Shown in pieces: positions 52,207 to 61,506 of a stretch of 64,000 bases of DNA. The stretch spans positions 3,797,001-3,861,000 of the forward strand of contig NZ_CP091716.1 in NCBI RefSeq assembly GCF_022009635.1. Reading direction: 5' to 3'. The stretch comes from Variovorax paradoxus (GTDB taxonomy: Bacteria > Pseudomonadota > Gammaproteobacteria > Burkholderiales > Burkholderiaceae_C). Numbering within the stretch: position 1 is the first letter of the stretch; every line of letters starts with the position of its first letter. The notes beneath the pieces are model-generated. The model did no database searches and was not told the DNA's origin. It saw only the letters and a program-made list of their open reading frames with translations. The position numbers and the translations under genes are program-made.

Positions 52207-52541
52207 TGATCGAGGTCACGCTGAGCTGCTCGCCCGCGGCGCGCGAGGTGTTCGAGCAGGTCTTGCAGCTCGCGCCCGGTGCCACGCTGGTCGATGCGGT
52301 GAAGGCGAGCGGCCTTTCCGCGCGCTTTCCCGACCTGGATTGGCGCCATGCCATGACGCCCGGCATCTGGGGCAGGGTGGTCGAGTGGGAGCAGGCGCTG
52401 AAGGACGGGGACCGCATCGAGTTGTGCCGGCCCCTCGCGGTCGATCCCAAGGTGGCGCGGCGGGAGCGTTTCCAGCGCCAGGGCTCTAAGGGCACGGGCC
52501 TTTTTGCGACCCGCCGCAAGGGCGGCAAGGCCGGCTACTGA
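52206..52541 (+). CDS. rnfH: RnfH-family ubiquitin-like protein
   Basis: A 111-residue beta-grasp protein of the RnfH/RatB family: [37 protein letters not shown], then [37 protein letters not shown], which contains the RPL-DPK-RR signature. The basic tail RRKGGKAGY is longer than in E. coli RnfH (96). Its ATG overlaps the ratA stop. The molecular role of RnfH is not established, and no rnf electron-transfer genes are in the window. Confidence 0.9.
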   Translation: MIEVTLSCSPAAREVFEQVLQLAPGATLVDAVKASGLSARFPDLDWRHAMTPGIWGRVVEWEQALKDGDRIELCRPLAVDPKVARRERFQRQGSKGTGLFATRRKGGKAGY

Positions 52542-52560
52542 AGCGAGCGAGGCTGAGGCC

Positions 52561-53094
52561 TTACTTGCAGTCGGAGTCGATCACCGATTGCACGCGCTTC
52601 TGTTCGGCGGCGCGTGCCGTGTCATCCATGATTTCGCGTTCGCCCTGGGCATTGACCCGCGCGATGCGCATGCCGCTGTCGACCGTCGCCTTGGCCTGAC
52701 GGGCGCGGGTGCAGTTCTCGGCCTTGGCCTGGGCCACCTTGGCGGCTTCCGCGGCCTGCTTGGCCTTGGCTTCGGCCTCGGCCTTCTTGGTCTTTTCCTC
52801 GAGTTCCTTGTCGACGCCGGTGGGCTTCGGAGCCGCGGCGGCCTTGGCGGGCGCGCCGCTGGGAGCGTCGGCAGCGCCTTCGGCCGGCGGTGCGTCGACA
52901 TTCGGGTTGGCGGTGGAGCGCGCCGCGGGCGGCGGGCCTACACGGCGCAGGATGTTCTTCTCGGGCACCTCGGGCGGCGGTGCCTGGTCGCTGAAGACCT
53001 TCTTGCCGTTCTTGTCGAGCCATTGCCACTGCGCGCTCGCCGACAGCGGCATCGCAACGACACATCCCAATAGCAGCCAGTGCACGAATTTCAT
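52561..53094 (-). CDS. DUF4124-type exported protein
   Basis: A 177-residue exported protein with signal peptide [22 protein letters not shown]. It is followed by the short DUF4124 motif [30 protein letters not shown] (about 22-52), in which the Trp and Asp-Gln-Pro-Pro pattern is diagnostic. A Pro/Ala-rich linker and a Lys/Ala/Glu helical segment (about 95-150) follow, and the C-terminus has a cysteine pair ([13 protein letters not shown]). The function is unknown; such proteins are common in Comamonadaceae envelopes. It is divergent from guaB and convergent with rnfH. Confidence 0.85.
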   Translation of the reverse strand: MKFVHWLLLGCVVAMPLSASAQWQWLDKNGKKVFSDQAPPPEVPEKNILRRVGPPPAARSTANPNVDAPPAEGAADAPSGAPAKAAAAPKPTGVDKELEEKTKKAEAEAKAKQAAEAAKVAQAKAENCTRARQAKATVDSGMRIARVNAQGEREIMDDTARAAEQKRVQSVIDSDCK

Positions 53095-53195
53095 CCCCGA
53101 AGTTTAGCCTTGCCTTACTTTTTGCAACATCCGGATTGGGTTGTTTTGCAACGTTCGTTAATGGCCTGCGCCAGCAAACCCCTCGGGGCCCTCGT

Positions 53196-53201
53196 TACAA
53201 T
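53196..53201 (+). promoter_or_regulatory. Candidate -10 box of guaB
   Basis: TACAAT lies 21 bases before the guaB ATG in the divergent gap. No convincing -35 is found at 16-18 bases upstream. Confidence 0.35.
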
Positions 53202-53222
53202 CCGTCTTTTGGAGCTTCACCC

Positions 53223-54692
53223 ATGCGCCTTCTCGGCAAAGCGCTCACCTTCGACGACGTGTTGTTGGTGCCAGCGTTCTCCCAGGTCCTGCCCAAGGAC
53301 ACCTCTCTCGCCACCAAACTCTCCCGCAACATCACGCTGAACCTGCCGCTCATCTCGGCGGCCATGGACACCGTGACCGAAGCCCGCCTCGCGATCGCCA
53401 TCGCGCAGGAGGGCGGCATGGGGATCGTGCACAAGAACCTCACCGCGCAGCAGCAGGCCGCAGAAGTGGCCCGGGTGAAGCGCTACGAATCGGGCGTGCT
53501 GCGCGACCCGGTCGTCATCACCCCGACGCACTCTGTGCGCCAGGTGATGGCGCTGTCCGACCAGCTCGGCATCTCGGGCTTCCCGGTGGTCGACGCCGGC
53601 AAGGTGGTCGGCATCGTCACGGGGCGCGACCTGCGCTTCGAGAACCGCTACGACGTGCCCGTCAGCGAAATCATGACGCGGCGCGAGAAGCTCATCACCG
53701 TGCCCGACGGCACCACGCTGGCCGAAGCCAAGGCGCTGCTCAATAAGTACAAGCTCGAGCGCCTGCTCGTCATCAACGGCGACTGGGAGCTCAAGGGCCT
53801 GATCACCGTCAAGGACATCACCAAGCAGACCAGCTTCCCCAACGCCGCACGCGACGCCAACGGCCGCCTGCGTGTGGGCGCGGCGGTCGGCGTGGGTGAT
53901 GGCACCGAAGAGCGCGTCGAGGCGCTGGTGAAGGCCGGTGTCGACGCCATCGTGGTCGACACCGCCCACGGCCACAGCGCCGGTGTGATCGAGCGCGTGC
54001 GCTGGGTCAAGAAGAACTATCCCCAGGTCGACGTCATCGGCGGCAACATCGCCACCGGCGACGCAGCGCGCGCGCTGGCAGACGTCGGCGCCGACGCGGT
54101 CAAGGTCGGCATCGGCCCAGGCTCCATCTGCACCACCCGCATCGTGGCCGGCGTGGGCGTGCCGCAGATCATGGCGGTCGACAGCGTGGCCACCGCGCTG
54201 CAGGGCACGGGCATTCCGCTGATCTCCGACGGCGGCGTGCGCTACTCGGGCGACATCGCCAAGGCCATCGCGGCCGGCGCCAGCACCGTCATGATGGGCA
54301 GCATGTTCGCCGGCACCGAAGAAGCACCGGGCGAAATCGTGCTGTACCAAGGCCGCAGCTACAAGAGCTACCGCGGCATGGGCTCCATCGGCGCGATGCA
54401 GCAGGGCAGCGCCGACCGGTACTTCCAGGAATCGACCACCGGCAACCCCAACACCGACAAGCTGGTGCCCGAAGGCATCGAAGGCCGCGTGCCCTACAAG
54501 GGCTCGATCGTCTCCATCGTCTACCAGATGGCCGGCGGCGTGCGCGCCAGCATGGGCTACTGCGGCTGCGCGACCATCGCGGACATGCAGAACAAGGCCG
54601 AGTTCGTCGAGATCACCACGGCCGGCATCCGTGAGAGCCACGTCCACGACGTGCAGATCACCAAGGAAGCGCCGAACTACCGCGCTGAATAA
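53223..54692 (+). CDS. guaB: Inosine-5'-monophosphate dehydrogenase
   Basis: Oxidises IMP to XMP with NAD, the rate-limiting step of GMP synthesis. The 489-residue TIM-barrel protein starts [24 protein letters not shown] pair is inserted at about 95-210 ([44 protein letters not shown]). The catalytic loop is [10 protein letters not shown] with Cys303, and the flap has [13 protein letters not shown] 53223 follows TTGGAGC. It is separated from guaA by a toxin-antitoxin pair rather than directly adjacent. Confidence 0.97.
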   Translation: MRLLGKALTFDDVLLVPAFSQVLPKDTSLATKLSRNITLNLPLISAAMDTVTEARLAIAIAQEGGMGIVHKNLTAQQQAAEVARVKRYESGVLRDPVVITPTHSVRQVMALSDQLGISGFPVVDAGKVVGIVTGRDLRFENRYDVPVSEIMTRREKLITVPDGTTLAEAKALLNKYKLERLLVINGDWELKGLITVKDITKQTSFPNAARDANGRLRVGAAVGVGDGTEERVEALVKAGVDAIVVDTAHGHSAGVIERVRWVKKNYPQVDVIGGNIATGDAARALADVGADAVKVGIGPGSICTTRIVAGVGVPQIMAVDSVATALQGTGIPLISDGGVRYSGDIAKAIAAGASTVMMGSMFAGTEEAPGEIVLYQGRSYKSYRGMGSIGAMQQGSADRYFQESTTGNPNTDKLVPEGIEGRVPYKGSIVSIVYQMAGGVRASMGYCGCATIADMQNKAEFVEITTAGIRESHVHDVQITKEAPNYRAE

Positions 54693-54710
54693 GCCCAATC
54701 TGGCCAGACC

Positions 54711-54740
54711 TTGAAAGTCAGGCCAGACTGGGTTTAGAAT
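54711..54740 (+). promoter_or_regulatory. Promoter of the toxin-antitoxin pair
   Basis: TTGAAA (54711-54716) and TAGAAT (54735-54740) are spaced by 18 bases. Initiation near 54747 would put the start inside the operator-like inverted repeat and give a short leader. Confidence 0.65.
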
Positions 54741-54770
54741 TTGGGCCAGATTCAAATTTTCTGGCCCAAA
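54740..54770 (+). promoter_or_regulatory. Inverted-repeat operator of the toxin-antitoxin pair
   Basis: TTTGGGCCAGA (54740-54750) and TCTGGCCCAAA (54760-54770) are perfect 11-base arms; the right arm includes the first base of the antitoxin ATG. Further GGCCAGA copies lie at 54702-54708 (inside palindrome TCTGGCCAGA) and 54721-54727, flanking the -35. The layout suggests cooperative autorepression. Confidence 0.75.
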
Positions 54771-55018
54771 TGCAATCTATCGGTGTCGCTGAAGCCAAGA
54801 ACAACTTCTCTGCCCTGATCGACTCCGTCGAAAAGGGCGAGGAGGTTCGCATCACCCGTCACGGCAAGGAAGTCGTGCGCATGCTGCCGGTGCGCCGCAA
54901 GCCGGTCATCACCGACGAGCAGATCCAGCGCGAGCTCGGCCAGATCGACGCGTTGCACGCCACCATCCAGCCCGGCCCCGCGCCGAGTGCCTTGCGCAGC
55001 GAAGGGCGCCAGCCATGA
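54770..55018 (+). CDS. Phd/YefM-family antitoxin
   Basis: An 82-residue antitoxin. The N-terminal Phd fold ([41 protein letters not shown], residues 1-41) binds DNA. The C-terminal part (45-82, [20 protein letters not shown] followed by a disordered Pro/Gly/Arg tail) should wrap the toxin. There is no visible Shine-Dalgarno, and the ATG lies within the operator arm. Its stop overlaps the toxin start (ATGA), typical of coupled synthesis. It probably represses its own promoter together with the toxin. Confidence 0.9.
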   Translation: MQSIGVAEAKNNFSALIDSVEKGEEVRITRHGKEVVRMLPVRRKPVITDEQIQRELGQIDALHATIQPGPAPSALRSEGRQP

Positions 55019-55449
55019 CCGCCTTCGTCATGGACGCCTCGGTCACCGCCGCCTGGCTGCTGCCCGACCACGCCACCGAACACACCCGCAAGCTCTACGC
55101 GGCCATCCGCCGCGACGAGGTCGAGCCGCAGGCGCCCAATGTGTGGCAATGGGAGTGCGCCAACATCCTCGCCAACGGCGTGCGCAGCGGCCGCATTCCC
55201 TCGTCCGCGGTCGAAGGGCTGTGGAGCGTGCTCGACGCCATTCGCCACCGCGTCGAGCTGCACGAGCTTGCGCCGGCGCAGCACAAGGCCGTGCTCGCGG
55301 TGGCCATCGACGCCGGCGTGTCCCAGTACGACGCGGGCTATCTCTGGCTCGCAAAATCGCTCAATCTTCCGCTCGCCACCTTCGACGAGCGCCTCATCCA
55401 GGCCGCGCCGCAAGCGGGCGTCCGGCTGTTCGACATTTCAACGCTCTGA
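55015..55449 (+). CDS. vapC: VapC-like PIN-domain toxin ribonuclease
   Basis: A 144-residue PIN-domain protein. The four conserved acidic residues appear to be Asp7 (FVMDASV), Glu47 (WECAN), Asp106 ([10 protein letters not shown]) and Asp124 (TFDERL), so the Mg-dependent nuclease site is intact. VapC toxins cleave tRNAs or rRNA; the target here is unknown. It pairs with a Phd-type rather than VapB-type antitoxin. The gene ends 11 bases before the guaA ATG, so guaA may be partly transcribed from the toxin-antitoxin promoter. Confidence 0.9.
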   Translation: MTAFVMDASVTAAWLLPDHATEHTRKLYAAIRRDEVEPQAPNVWQWECANILANGVRSGRIPSSAVEGLWSVLDAIRHRVELHELAPAQHKAVLAVAIDAGVSQYDAGYLWLAKSLNLPLATFDERLIQAAPQAGVRLFDISTL

Positions 55450-55460
55450 GTCCTCACGCC

Positions 55461-57077
55461 ATGCAACACGACAAGATCCTCATCCTCGATTTCGGCTCGC
55501 AAGTCACGCAGCTGATCGCACGCCGTGTGCGCGAAGCCCATGTGCTGAGCGAAGTGCACCCCTGCGACGTCACCGACGAATGGGTGCGCGAATACGCCGC
55601 CGACGGCCACCTCAAAGGCGTGATCCTCTCCGGCAGCCACGCCAGCGTGTACGAAGAGACCACCGACAAGGCCCCGCAGGCCGTGTTCGATCTAGGCGTG
55701 CCCGTGCTCGGCATCTGCTACGGCATGCAGACCATGGCCCACCAGCTCGGCGGCAAGGTCGAGGGCGGCCACAAGCGCGAGTTCGGCTTCGCGGCCGTGC
55801 GCGCCCATGGCCATACCGCGCTGCTCAAGGACATTGCCGACTTCACCACGCCCGAAGGCCACGGCATGCTCAACGTGTGGATGAGCCACGGCGACAAGGT
55901 CACCGAACTGCCGCCGGGCTTCAAGCTCATGGCCAGCACCGACAGCTGCCCCATCGCCGGCATGGCCGACGAAGCGCGCCGCTACTACGCGCTGCAGTTC
56001 CACCCGGAAGTGACGCACACCGTGCAGGGCAAGGCGATCATCGAGCGCTTCGTGCTCGGCATCTGCGGCGCCAAGCCCGACTGGGTCATGCGCGACCACA
56101 TCGCCGAAGCCGTGCAGAAGATCCGCGAGCAGGTGGGCGATGAAGAGGTCATCCTCGGCCTGTCGGGCGGCGTCGATTCGAGCGTGGCCGCCGCGCTCAT
56201 CCACCGCGCCATCGGCGACCAGCTGACCTGCGTATTTGTCGACCACGGCCTGCTGCGCCTGAACGAAGGCGACATGGTCATGGAAATGTTCGAGGGCAAG
56301 CTGCACGCCAAGGTGATCCGCGTCGATGCCAGCGAGCTGTTCCTCGGCAAGCTCGCCGGCGTGAGCGACCCCGAAGCCAAGCGCAAGATCATCGGCGGCG
56401 AATTCGTCACCGTGTTCAAGCAAGAGGCCGCCAAGCTCAAGGCCGGCGACGGCGGACACAAGGGCGCGACCTTCCTGGCGCAAGGCACCATCTACCCCGA
56501 CGTCATCGAGTCGGGCGGCGCCAAGAGCAAGAAGGCCGTCACCATCAAGAGCCACCACAACGTGGGCGGCCTGCCCGAACAGCTCGGCCTGAAGCTGCTG
56601 GAGCCGCTGCGCGACCTGTTCAAGGACGAAGTGCGCGAACTCGGCGTGGCGCTCGGCCTGCCGCCCGAGATGGTGTACCGCCACCCGTTCCCCGGCCCGG
56701 GCCTGGGCGTGCGCATCCTCGGCGAAGTGAAGAAGGAATACGCCGACCTGCTGCGCCGCGCCGACGCGATCTTCATCGAGGAACTGCGCAACTTCACGGA
56801 CGAGAGCGGCAAGACCTGGTACGACCTCACCAGCCAGGCCTTCACCGTGTTCCTGCCGGTGAAAAGCGTGGGCGTGATGGGCGATGGCCGCACCTACGAC
56901 TACGTCGTCGCGCTGCGCGCGGTGCAGACCAGCGACTTCATGACGGCGGATTGGGCGGAGTTGCCGTATGCGCTGCTCAAGAAGGTGTCGGGGCGCATCA
57001 TCAATGAAGTGCGTGGCATCAATCGCGTGACTTACGACGTTTCGAGCAAGCCGCCAGCGACGATCGAGTGGGAGTGA
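55461..57077 (+). CDS. guaA: GMP synthase (glutamine-hydrolysing)
   Basis: Converts XMP to GMP using glutamine and ATP. The 538-residue protein starts [31 protein letters not shown]. The class I glutamine amidotransferase domain (about 1-205) has the nucleophile in LGICYGMQ and later the His/Glu pair in [10 protein letters not shown]. The ATP pyrophosphatase domain has [17 protein letters not shown], and the C-terminal dimerisation domain ends [17 protein letters not shown]. The length is close to E. coli GuaA (525). The open frame upstream to 54987 is vapC shadow. Confidence 0.97.
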   Translation: MQHDKILILDFGSQVTQLIARRVREAHVLSEVHPCDVTDEWVREYAADGHLKGVILSGSHASVYEETTDKAPQAVFDLGVPVLGICYGMQTMAHQLGGKVEGGHKREFGFAAVRAHGHTALLKDIADFTTPEGHGMLNVWMSHGDKVTELPPGFKLMASTDSCPIAGMADEARRYYALQFHPEVTHTVQGKAIIERFVLGICGAKPDWVMRDHIAEAVQKIREQVGDEEVILGLSGGVDSSVAAALIHRAIGDQLTCVFVDHGLLRLNEGDMVMEMFEGKLHAKVIRVDASELFLGKLAGVSDPEAKRKIIGGEFVTVFKQEAAKLKAGDGGHKGATFLAQGTIYPDVIESGGAKSKKAVTIKSHHNVGGLPEQLGLKLLEPLRDLFKDEVRELGVALGLPPEMVYRHPFPGPGLGVRILGEVKKEYADLLRRADAIFIEELRNFTDESGKTWYDLTSQAFTVFLPVKSVGVMGDGRTYDYVVALRAVQTSDFMTADWAELPYALLKKVSGRIINEVRGINRVTYDVSSKPPATIEWE

Positions 57078-57354
57078 GCGGAGCTAGGCACTGTGCGTGT
57101 GAGCCCATGGCTTCCGCGCGCAGCGCCTTACACGCACCCCGTGCGTGGGCAATGCCCCATCGCATACGATGACTGCTTGTTCGCCGCCCAGTCGAACGAT
57201 GGTGCAAGCCTTCGTCTTTCGCTTCCTTCCTGCGAAACACAAGAAGCGCCGAATGCCAGCCACCTCGCGAATCCGCGAGCCAGCCCGCCACTGAAGCTTT
57301 CCTAGCGCCTGCCATCTGCCGTGGGGCGGCCTTCCCATTTCGAAGGACGCTGAC
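57078..57354. other. Non-coding gap between guaA and the nitroreductase gene
   Basis: 277 bases. A 70-codon ORF (57093-57305) reads across it but has no Shine-Dalgarno, domain or likely codon use. I see no terminator, repeat or tRNA. It may hold the nitroreductase promoter or decayed sequence. Confidence 0.4.
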
Positions 57355-57975
57355 ATGCACCCGGATACCCCCAAGCACCGTTCGGACCGGCGCCAAGCGC
57401 TGGACCTCTTGCTCGAACGGCATTCGCCCTGGCCGCTGACCGAGCCAGCCCCATCCGCGGAAGAGTTGGACCTCGTGTTCCAGGCCGCGCTGCGTGCACC
57501 CGACCACGGGCAACTGCGGCCCTGGCGTTTCGTGATCATTCGAGGCGACGCGAGGGTCGCGCTGGGCAACGTCTTCGCAAACGCAGCGCGGCTGCGCGAT
57601 CCGCAAGACGACGGCGAGCGCTTTCGTGGCAAGGCGATGGCCGCGCCGGTGCTCATCGCGATCTGCGCACGGGTGCAGGCACCGCACAAGGTGCCGGAGT
57701 CGGAACAGGTGCTCGCCGTGGGCGCCGCCGCGATGAACATGCTCAACGCGCTGCACCTGCTGGGCTATGGCGGCTTCTGGGCCACTGGCCTGAACAGCTA
57801 CGACCGCAACGTGCAGCAGGCGCTTGGCCTGCAAGGCACGGAGCGGTTGCTGGGCTTCCTGTACGTGGGCACGCCGAAAGAAGCGACGCAGCCTCCAGAG
57901 CGGCATGCACCCGACGCGTTCGTGCGCGAATGGACGGGTGAAGCAACGCGCGAGGCGGCCGCGAACCTGGCGTGA
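57355..57975 (+). CDS. Nitroreductase-family protein (YdjA-like)
   Basis: FMN-dependent NAD(P)H oxidoreductase of 206 residues. It has the family's LLLERHSPWPLTEPAPSAEELDLVFQAALRAPDHGQLRPWRF (about 17-60, with the FMN-contacting RAPDHGQLRPWRF phrase) and VGAAAMNMLNALHLLGYGGFWATG (about 121-145). E. coli YdjA is 183 residues. GAAGGACG precedes the ATG. The physiological substrate is unknown; nitroaromatics or quinones are reduced by relatives. It is convergent with the outer-membrane barrel gene. Confidence 0.87.
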   Translation: MHPDTPKHRSDRRQALDLLLERHSPWPLTEPAPSAEELDLVFQAALRAPDHGQLRPWRFVIIRGDARVALGNVFANAARLRDPQDDGERFRGKAMAAPVLIAICARVQAPHKVPESEQVLAVGAAAMNMLNALHLLGYGGFWATGLNSYDRNVQQALGLQGTERLLGFLYVGTPKEATQPPERHAPDAFVREWTGEATREAAANLA

Positions 57976-58017
57976 GCACGCCGATCGCGGCCGCTGCGCA
58001 GGCGTTCAGGCGCTTGC

Positions 58018-58647
58018 TTAGAAGCTCGCCTTCAGACCCACCGACAGCATGCCGCCCTTGGCCTGCTTCGACAGCTTGCCGAAGTAGTCGTAGTCGGCTG
58101 TGATCGCGAGGTTCTGCGTCACGCGGTACTCGGCGCCGAAGCCCGCCATCAAGCCGGTCGAGCTGCCCGAGAAGCGCTGGCCGCCGGGTTGCCACCAGTA
58201 GCCGGTATTGTTGTTGTCGCCGCCCGAGATGCGGCCGCGCGACACGCCGAGGCGGCCGTTCAGGGCGAAGGCGTCGCCCAACGGCAGGCGTGCCGTGGCC
58301 GCCGCGTAAAAGGCCTGGCCGGTGCCGCTCTGCAGGCTGGAATAGCCCAGGCCCGCAGCGGTCCACTGGCTCACGCGGCCGAGGCGTGCATAGCCGACTT
58401 CCACGCCGAAGTTCTCCGTCAGGCGATAGCCGCCGTACAGCTTGTAGGCGGTGCCGGCCTTGCTGGCTTTCTGGCCGCCCCACGGGGTGGGCACGGTGTT
58501 GGAAGAAGAGAGGCTGTAGCTCGAACGGCCGACCGAGCCGCCCACATAAAGACCGGTGTCCTGTGCGGGACCGGCGGCGTAAGCGCCGATGGAAGCAGTG
58601 CCGAGCAGAAGGGCTGCGAGGACGGTGCAGGCTTGCGTTTTCGTCAA
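58018..58647 (-). CDS. Outer-membrane beta-barrel protein
   Basis: A 209-residue protein with signal peptide MTKTQACTVLAALLLGTASIGAYAAG and alternating hydrophobic/aromatic strands. Examples are GLYVGGSVGRSSYSLSSS, YKLYGGYRLTENFGVEVGYARLG, LMAGFGAEYRVTQNLAITADYDYFG and a C-terminal aromatic strand GMLSVGLKASF, as expected for barrel insertion. About eight strands fit an OmpA-/OmpW-like small barrel. No peptidoglycan-binding domain is present. The role is unknown. It is divergent from the RNA ligase-like gene, with a 160-base gap in which I see no clear promoter. Confidence 0.85.
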   Translation of the reverse strand: MTKTQACTVLAALLLGTASIGAYAAGPAQDTGLYVGGSVGRSSYSLSSSNTVPTPWGGQKASKAGTAYKLYGGYRLTENFGVEVGYARLGRVSQWTAAGLGYSSLQSGTGQAFYAAATARLPLGDAFALNGRLGVSRGRISGGDNNNTGYWWQPGGQRFSGSSTGLMAGFGAEYRVTQNLAITADYDYFGKLSKQAKGGMLSVGLKASF

Positions 58648-58807
58648 GATGAAATTCCTGGTTGGAGTCGTTGGGATCGATGAGACCGATGGCTGCTTGA
58701 AGCCATGCCATCAGCGCTCAGCGATTCTGAAATTCCAGCCTGAAGACGAGCTTGGTGCTTGCTGAAGAGCACCTGAAGGTGCCTGTTCGATGGGCGATGA
58801 TCGAGGG

Positions 58808-59431
58808 ATGTCTCAACAGCTTCTTCTTCCCGGCATCGATCCCCCGCCGCGGCCTTTGCCGCGCCCCCGCAGCAAGGCGCGACGCGCCGAGCCGATGCCG
58901 CATTCGCTCTTCTTCGCATTGCTTCCCGGCGCACAGGACGCCGCCACGATTGCCGCGCTCGGCGAGCGCATGAATTTCCAGCACGCACTGAAGGGCACGG
59001 TGGTCGAGGCGCATCGCCTGCACGTCACGCTGTTCGACCTGGGCGAGTACGCCGACGTTCCGCGCGACAAAGTCGAGCAGGCCATGGCCGCCGCCGCGAC
59101 ACTGCCTCCGCCTGAATTCGATGTCGTGTTCGACGAGGCCATGAGCTACGCGAAGAACCAAGCGCTGGTGCTCTACGGCGACGACACAGGCGTCGAGGCG
59201 CTCATGGCGTTCAGGCAGCGGCTCGGCGAAGCGCTGGCCGATGCCGGCTTCAAGCCCAAGCGCAGCTTCACGCCGCACATGACGCTGCTTTACGCAAGGC
59301 GCAAGCTCGAGAAGCACGCGATCGAGGAGCCGGTGCGCTGGAGCGCCGGCAAGCTCGCGCTGATCGACAGCCATGTAGGGCAGGGCGTGCACGAGGTGCT
59401 GGGCCAGTGGCCCGCTGCGACCCAAGCCTGA
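58808..59431 (+). CDS. 2'-5' RNA ligase/cyclic phosphodiesterase-like (2H) protein
   Basis: A protein of about 207 residues with the paired HxTx motifs of the 2H phosphoesterase superfamily: HVTL (in RLHVTLFDLG) and HMTL (in FTPHMTLLYARR). It resembles bacterial LigT/ThpR, which act as RNA 2',3'-cyclic phosphodiesterases. The N-terminus MSQQLLLPGIDPPPRPLPRPRSKARR is a proline- and arginine-rich extension not usual in ThpR. ATG 58808 and ATG 58790 are both possible; GAGGG is too close to the former to decide. The biological substrate is unknown. Confidence 0.82.
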   Translation: MSQQLLLPGIDPPPRPLPRPRSKARRAEPMPHSLFFALLPGAQDAATIAALGERMNFQHALKGTVVEAHRLHVTLFDLGEYADVPRDKVEQAMAAAATLPPPEFDVVFDEAMSYAKNQALVLYGDDTGVEALMAFRQRLGEALADAGFKPKRSFTPHMTLLYARRKLEKHAIEEPVRWSAGKLALIDSHVGQGVHEVLGQWPAATQA

Positions 59432-59452
59432 AATGAGGCGTTGCTGCGCCCG

Positions 59453-60367
59453 TCAACCACCGTCCGCAAAGTTGTCGAACAGCACCCCGCGCATCCACTG
59501 GTTGCCCGGATCGCGGTGCGCCTTCGCGTGCCAGAACAAATTGATCGCAATCTGCGGCAGCGCCACCGGGTGAGGGCGCCACACCAGCCCGAAAGGCTCG
59601 GCGATGCTCTGCGCGAGCCGCTCGGGCACTGTCGCAATCATGTGGCTCGAGTGCAGGATGTGGCCGATGGCCACGAAGTGCGGCACGCGCAGCTTGATGC
59701 GCCGCTGGATGCCCTGCGCCGCCATCACGTCGTCGGCCTTGCCGTGGCCGGTGCCGGCGGCCAGCACCTGCACATGATCGGCCGCGCTGAAATCCTTCAA
59801 TGACACGCTGCGCTTCTTCGCGAGCGGATGCGCCTGCGAGAACAGGCACACGTACTGCTGCAGGAACAGCCTGCGCTGGAACACGCCCGCCTTGAGTTGC
59901 GGCAGCAGGCCGATGGCGATGTCGACGTGGCCGGCTTCCAGCTCGTCGCGCAGGTTGGTCGCGGTGTTGTTGCGCAGCGTGCTCACGGTCACGCCGGGCG
60001 CGGCCACGGAGAGCGCTTCCATCAGCTTCGGCGTGAAATAGATTTCGCCGATGTCGGTCATGGCGAGCGTGAAGCTGCGCGTACTGGTGGCGGGGTCGAA
60101 CACCACCTGCTGATTGAGCGCCGTGTGCAGCGCGCCCATGGCATAGGCCACCGGCTCGGCCAGCTGCAGCGCGAAGGGCGTGGGCTCCATGCCGCGCGCG
60201 GTGCGCAGGAACAGCTCGTCGCCCAGCAGCTTGCGAAGGCGCGCCAGCGCATTGCTGATGGCCGGCTGCGAAAGGCCCAGCGATTCGGCCACGGCCGACA
60301 CGCGCTTCTCGGCCAGCATGCGGTCGAACACCAGCAGCAGGTTGAGGTCGATGTCCTTGAGTTGCAC
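59453..60367 (-). CDS. nagR: NahR/NagR-like LysR regulator
   Basis: A 304-residue LysR protein that strongly resembles NahR, the salicylate-responsive activator of naphthalene and salicylate genes. Shared phrases, recalled from NahR, include DLNLLLVFDRML, TARGMEPTPFALQLAEPV, FTLAMTDIGEIYFTPKLMEAL and INLFWHAKAHRDPGNQWMRGVLFD. The N-terminal winged helix (about 5-65) contains SVAESLGLSQPAISNALARLRKLLG-like sequence. It starts with GTG at 60367. It is divergent from the ferredoxin reductase and ring-hydroxylase genes, so it probably activates them in response to salicylate or a related acid. Confidence 0.88.
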   Translation of the reverse strand: MQLKDIDLNLLLVFDRMLAEKRVSAVAESLGLSQPAISNALARLRKLLGDELFLRTARGMEPTPFALQLAEPVAYAMGALHTALNQQVVFDPATSTRSFTLAMTDIGEIYFTPKLMEALSVAAPGVTVSTLRNNTATNLRDELEAGHVDIAIGLLPQLKAGVFQRRLFLQQYVCLFSQAHPLAKKRSVSLKDFSAADHVQVLAAGTGHGKADDVMAAQGIQRRIKLRVPHFVAIGHILHSSHMIATVPERLAQSIAEPFGLVWRPHPVALPQIAINLFWHAKAHRDPGNQWMRGVLFDNFADGG

Positions 60368-60378
60368 TGTGGACCTTT

Positions 60379-60393
60379 ATTCAGTTCAGTGAT
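60379..60393 (+). promoter_or_regulatory. Candidate NahR-type binding site
   Basis: ATTCAGTTCAGTGAT agrees with the NahR consensus ATTCACGCTnnTGAT, as I recall it, at 9 of 13 fixed positions, including both ends. It lies 11 bases upstream of the nagR GTG in the divergent gap. A second inverted pair TGATG/CATCA spans 60390-60407. The plus-strand -35 and -10 are not clear. Confidence 0.45.
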
Positions 60394-60493
60394 GTAAAGG
60401 ATTCATCAGATTCTATTGGTCAATCGGACGAGGCCGCGCATCATCGCCCCCAGAGACAAGCCGGCACCCACGCCGGCGCAAGAGAACCCCACG

Positions 60494-61483
60494 ATGGACC
60501 TGCACATACATCCCATTGCCCGCACCCTCGAGGTCCGCCCCGGCGCGAACCTGCTCGAAGTGCTGCGCGAGCATCACGTGCCGGTGTCGTACAGCTGCAT
60601 GTCCGGGCGCTGCGGCACCTGCCGCTGCAAGGTGGTGTCGGGCCAGGTGCTCGACGGCGGACAGGACGCCATCCGCCCCGACGGCCAGGGTGAGCGCTAC
60701 GTGCTGGCCTGCCAGAGCACCCTCACCGAAAGCTGCGCGATCGAGATCCCCGAGCCCGACGAGGTGGTGGTGCATCCGGCACGCATCCTCAAGGCCACGG
60801 TGACAGGCATCGACGAGCTGACCCACGACATCCGGCGCCTGCGTCTCAAGCCCAACAAGCCGCTGGAGTTTTCTCCCGGCCAGTATGCGCAGCTGCAGTT
60901 CGCGCCCGACCTCGCGCGGCCGTACTCGATGGCCGGGCTGAGCCGCGACGCCGAGCTCGAGTTCCACGTGCGCCGCGTGCCCGGCGGGCGCGTCACGGCG
61001 CATATCTTCGAGCAGCTGCGCGTCGGCGATTCGGTGCGCGTGAGCGGGCCGCTCGGCACGGCCTACCTGCGCACCAAGCACCGCGGTCCGATGCTCTGCG
61101 CGGCGGGCGGCACTGGCCTTGCACCCATTCTTTCGATCGTGCGCGGCGCCATCGCGACCGGGCTCACGCAGCCGATCCACCTGTACCTCGGCGTGCGTTC
61201 CGATGCCGACGTATACGGCCTGCATGAACTGCGCGAGCTGCAGGCGCTGCACCCGGGCCTGAACGTGCACGTGGTGGTCGTCACCGGCCCGGCGAATGGA
61301 AGCCGGCGCGTGGGCCTCATCACCGACGCGATCCGCGCCGACTGGCCCGGCAGTCTCGACGGCTGGCGCGCCTATCTTTGCGGCTCGCCGCCGATGGTCG
61401 AGGCCGTGACGCAGCTGGTGCGCGGCCGGGGCCTCGCGCCCGAGCAGACGCATGCCGACGCCTTCTATCTGCAAGGCACCTGA
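60494..61483 (+). CDS. nagAa: Ferredoxin reductase component of a salicylate 5-hydroxylase-like system
   Basis: A 329-residue electron-transfer protein. The N-terminal plant-type [2Fe-2S] domain (1-90) has four cysteines at 35, 40, 43 and 73 ([12 protein letters not shown]). The FAD domain (about 100-195) carries the RPYSMAG motif, and the NAD domain (about 200-329) has [13 protein letters not shown] and CGSPPM. The order matches NagAa/NahAa-type reductases. The ATG at 60494 follows GAGAACCCCACG; an earlier TTG frame extends to 60416. It should pass electrons from NAD(P)H to the Rieske oxygenase, perhaps through a ferredoxin encoded beyond the window. Confidence 0.88.
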   Translation: MDLHIHPIARTLEVRPGANLLEVLREHHVPVSYSCMSGRCGTCRCKVVSGQVLDGGQDAIRPDGQGERYVLACQSTLTESCAIEIPEPDEVVVHPARILKATVTGIDELTHDIRRLRLKPNKPLEFSPGQYAQLQFAPDLARPYSMAGLSRDAELEFHVRRVPGGRVTAHIFEQLRVGDSVRVSGPLGTAYLRTKHRGPMLCAAGGTGLAPILSIVRGAIATGLTQPIHLYLGVRSDADVYGLHELRELQALHPGLNVHVVVVTGPANGSRRVGLITDAIRADWPGSLDGWRAYLCGSPPMVEAVTQLVRGRGLAPEQTHADAFYLQGT

Positions 61484-61506
61484 ACATAAAACAAAGGAGA
61501 CCCACG

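Noticed and set aside
54987..55460. N-terminal extension of GuaA through the toxin gene
   Set aside because: It is a shifted reading of vap[15 protein letters not shown] at 55461 is the conserved GuaA start.
57093..57305. A 70-codon ORF in the guaA-nitroreductase gap
   Set aside because: No Shine-Dalgarno, no recognisable motif, and its composition is unlike neighbouring genes.
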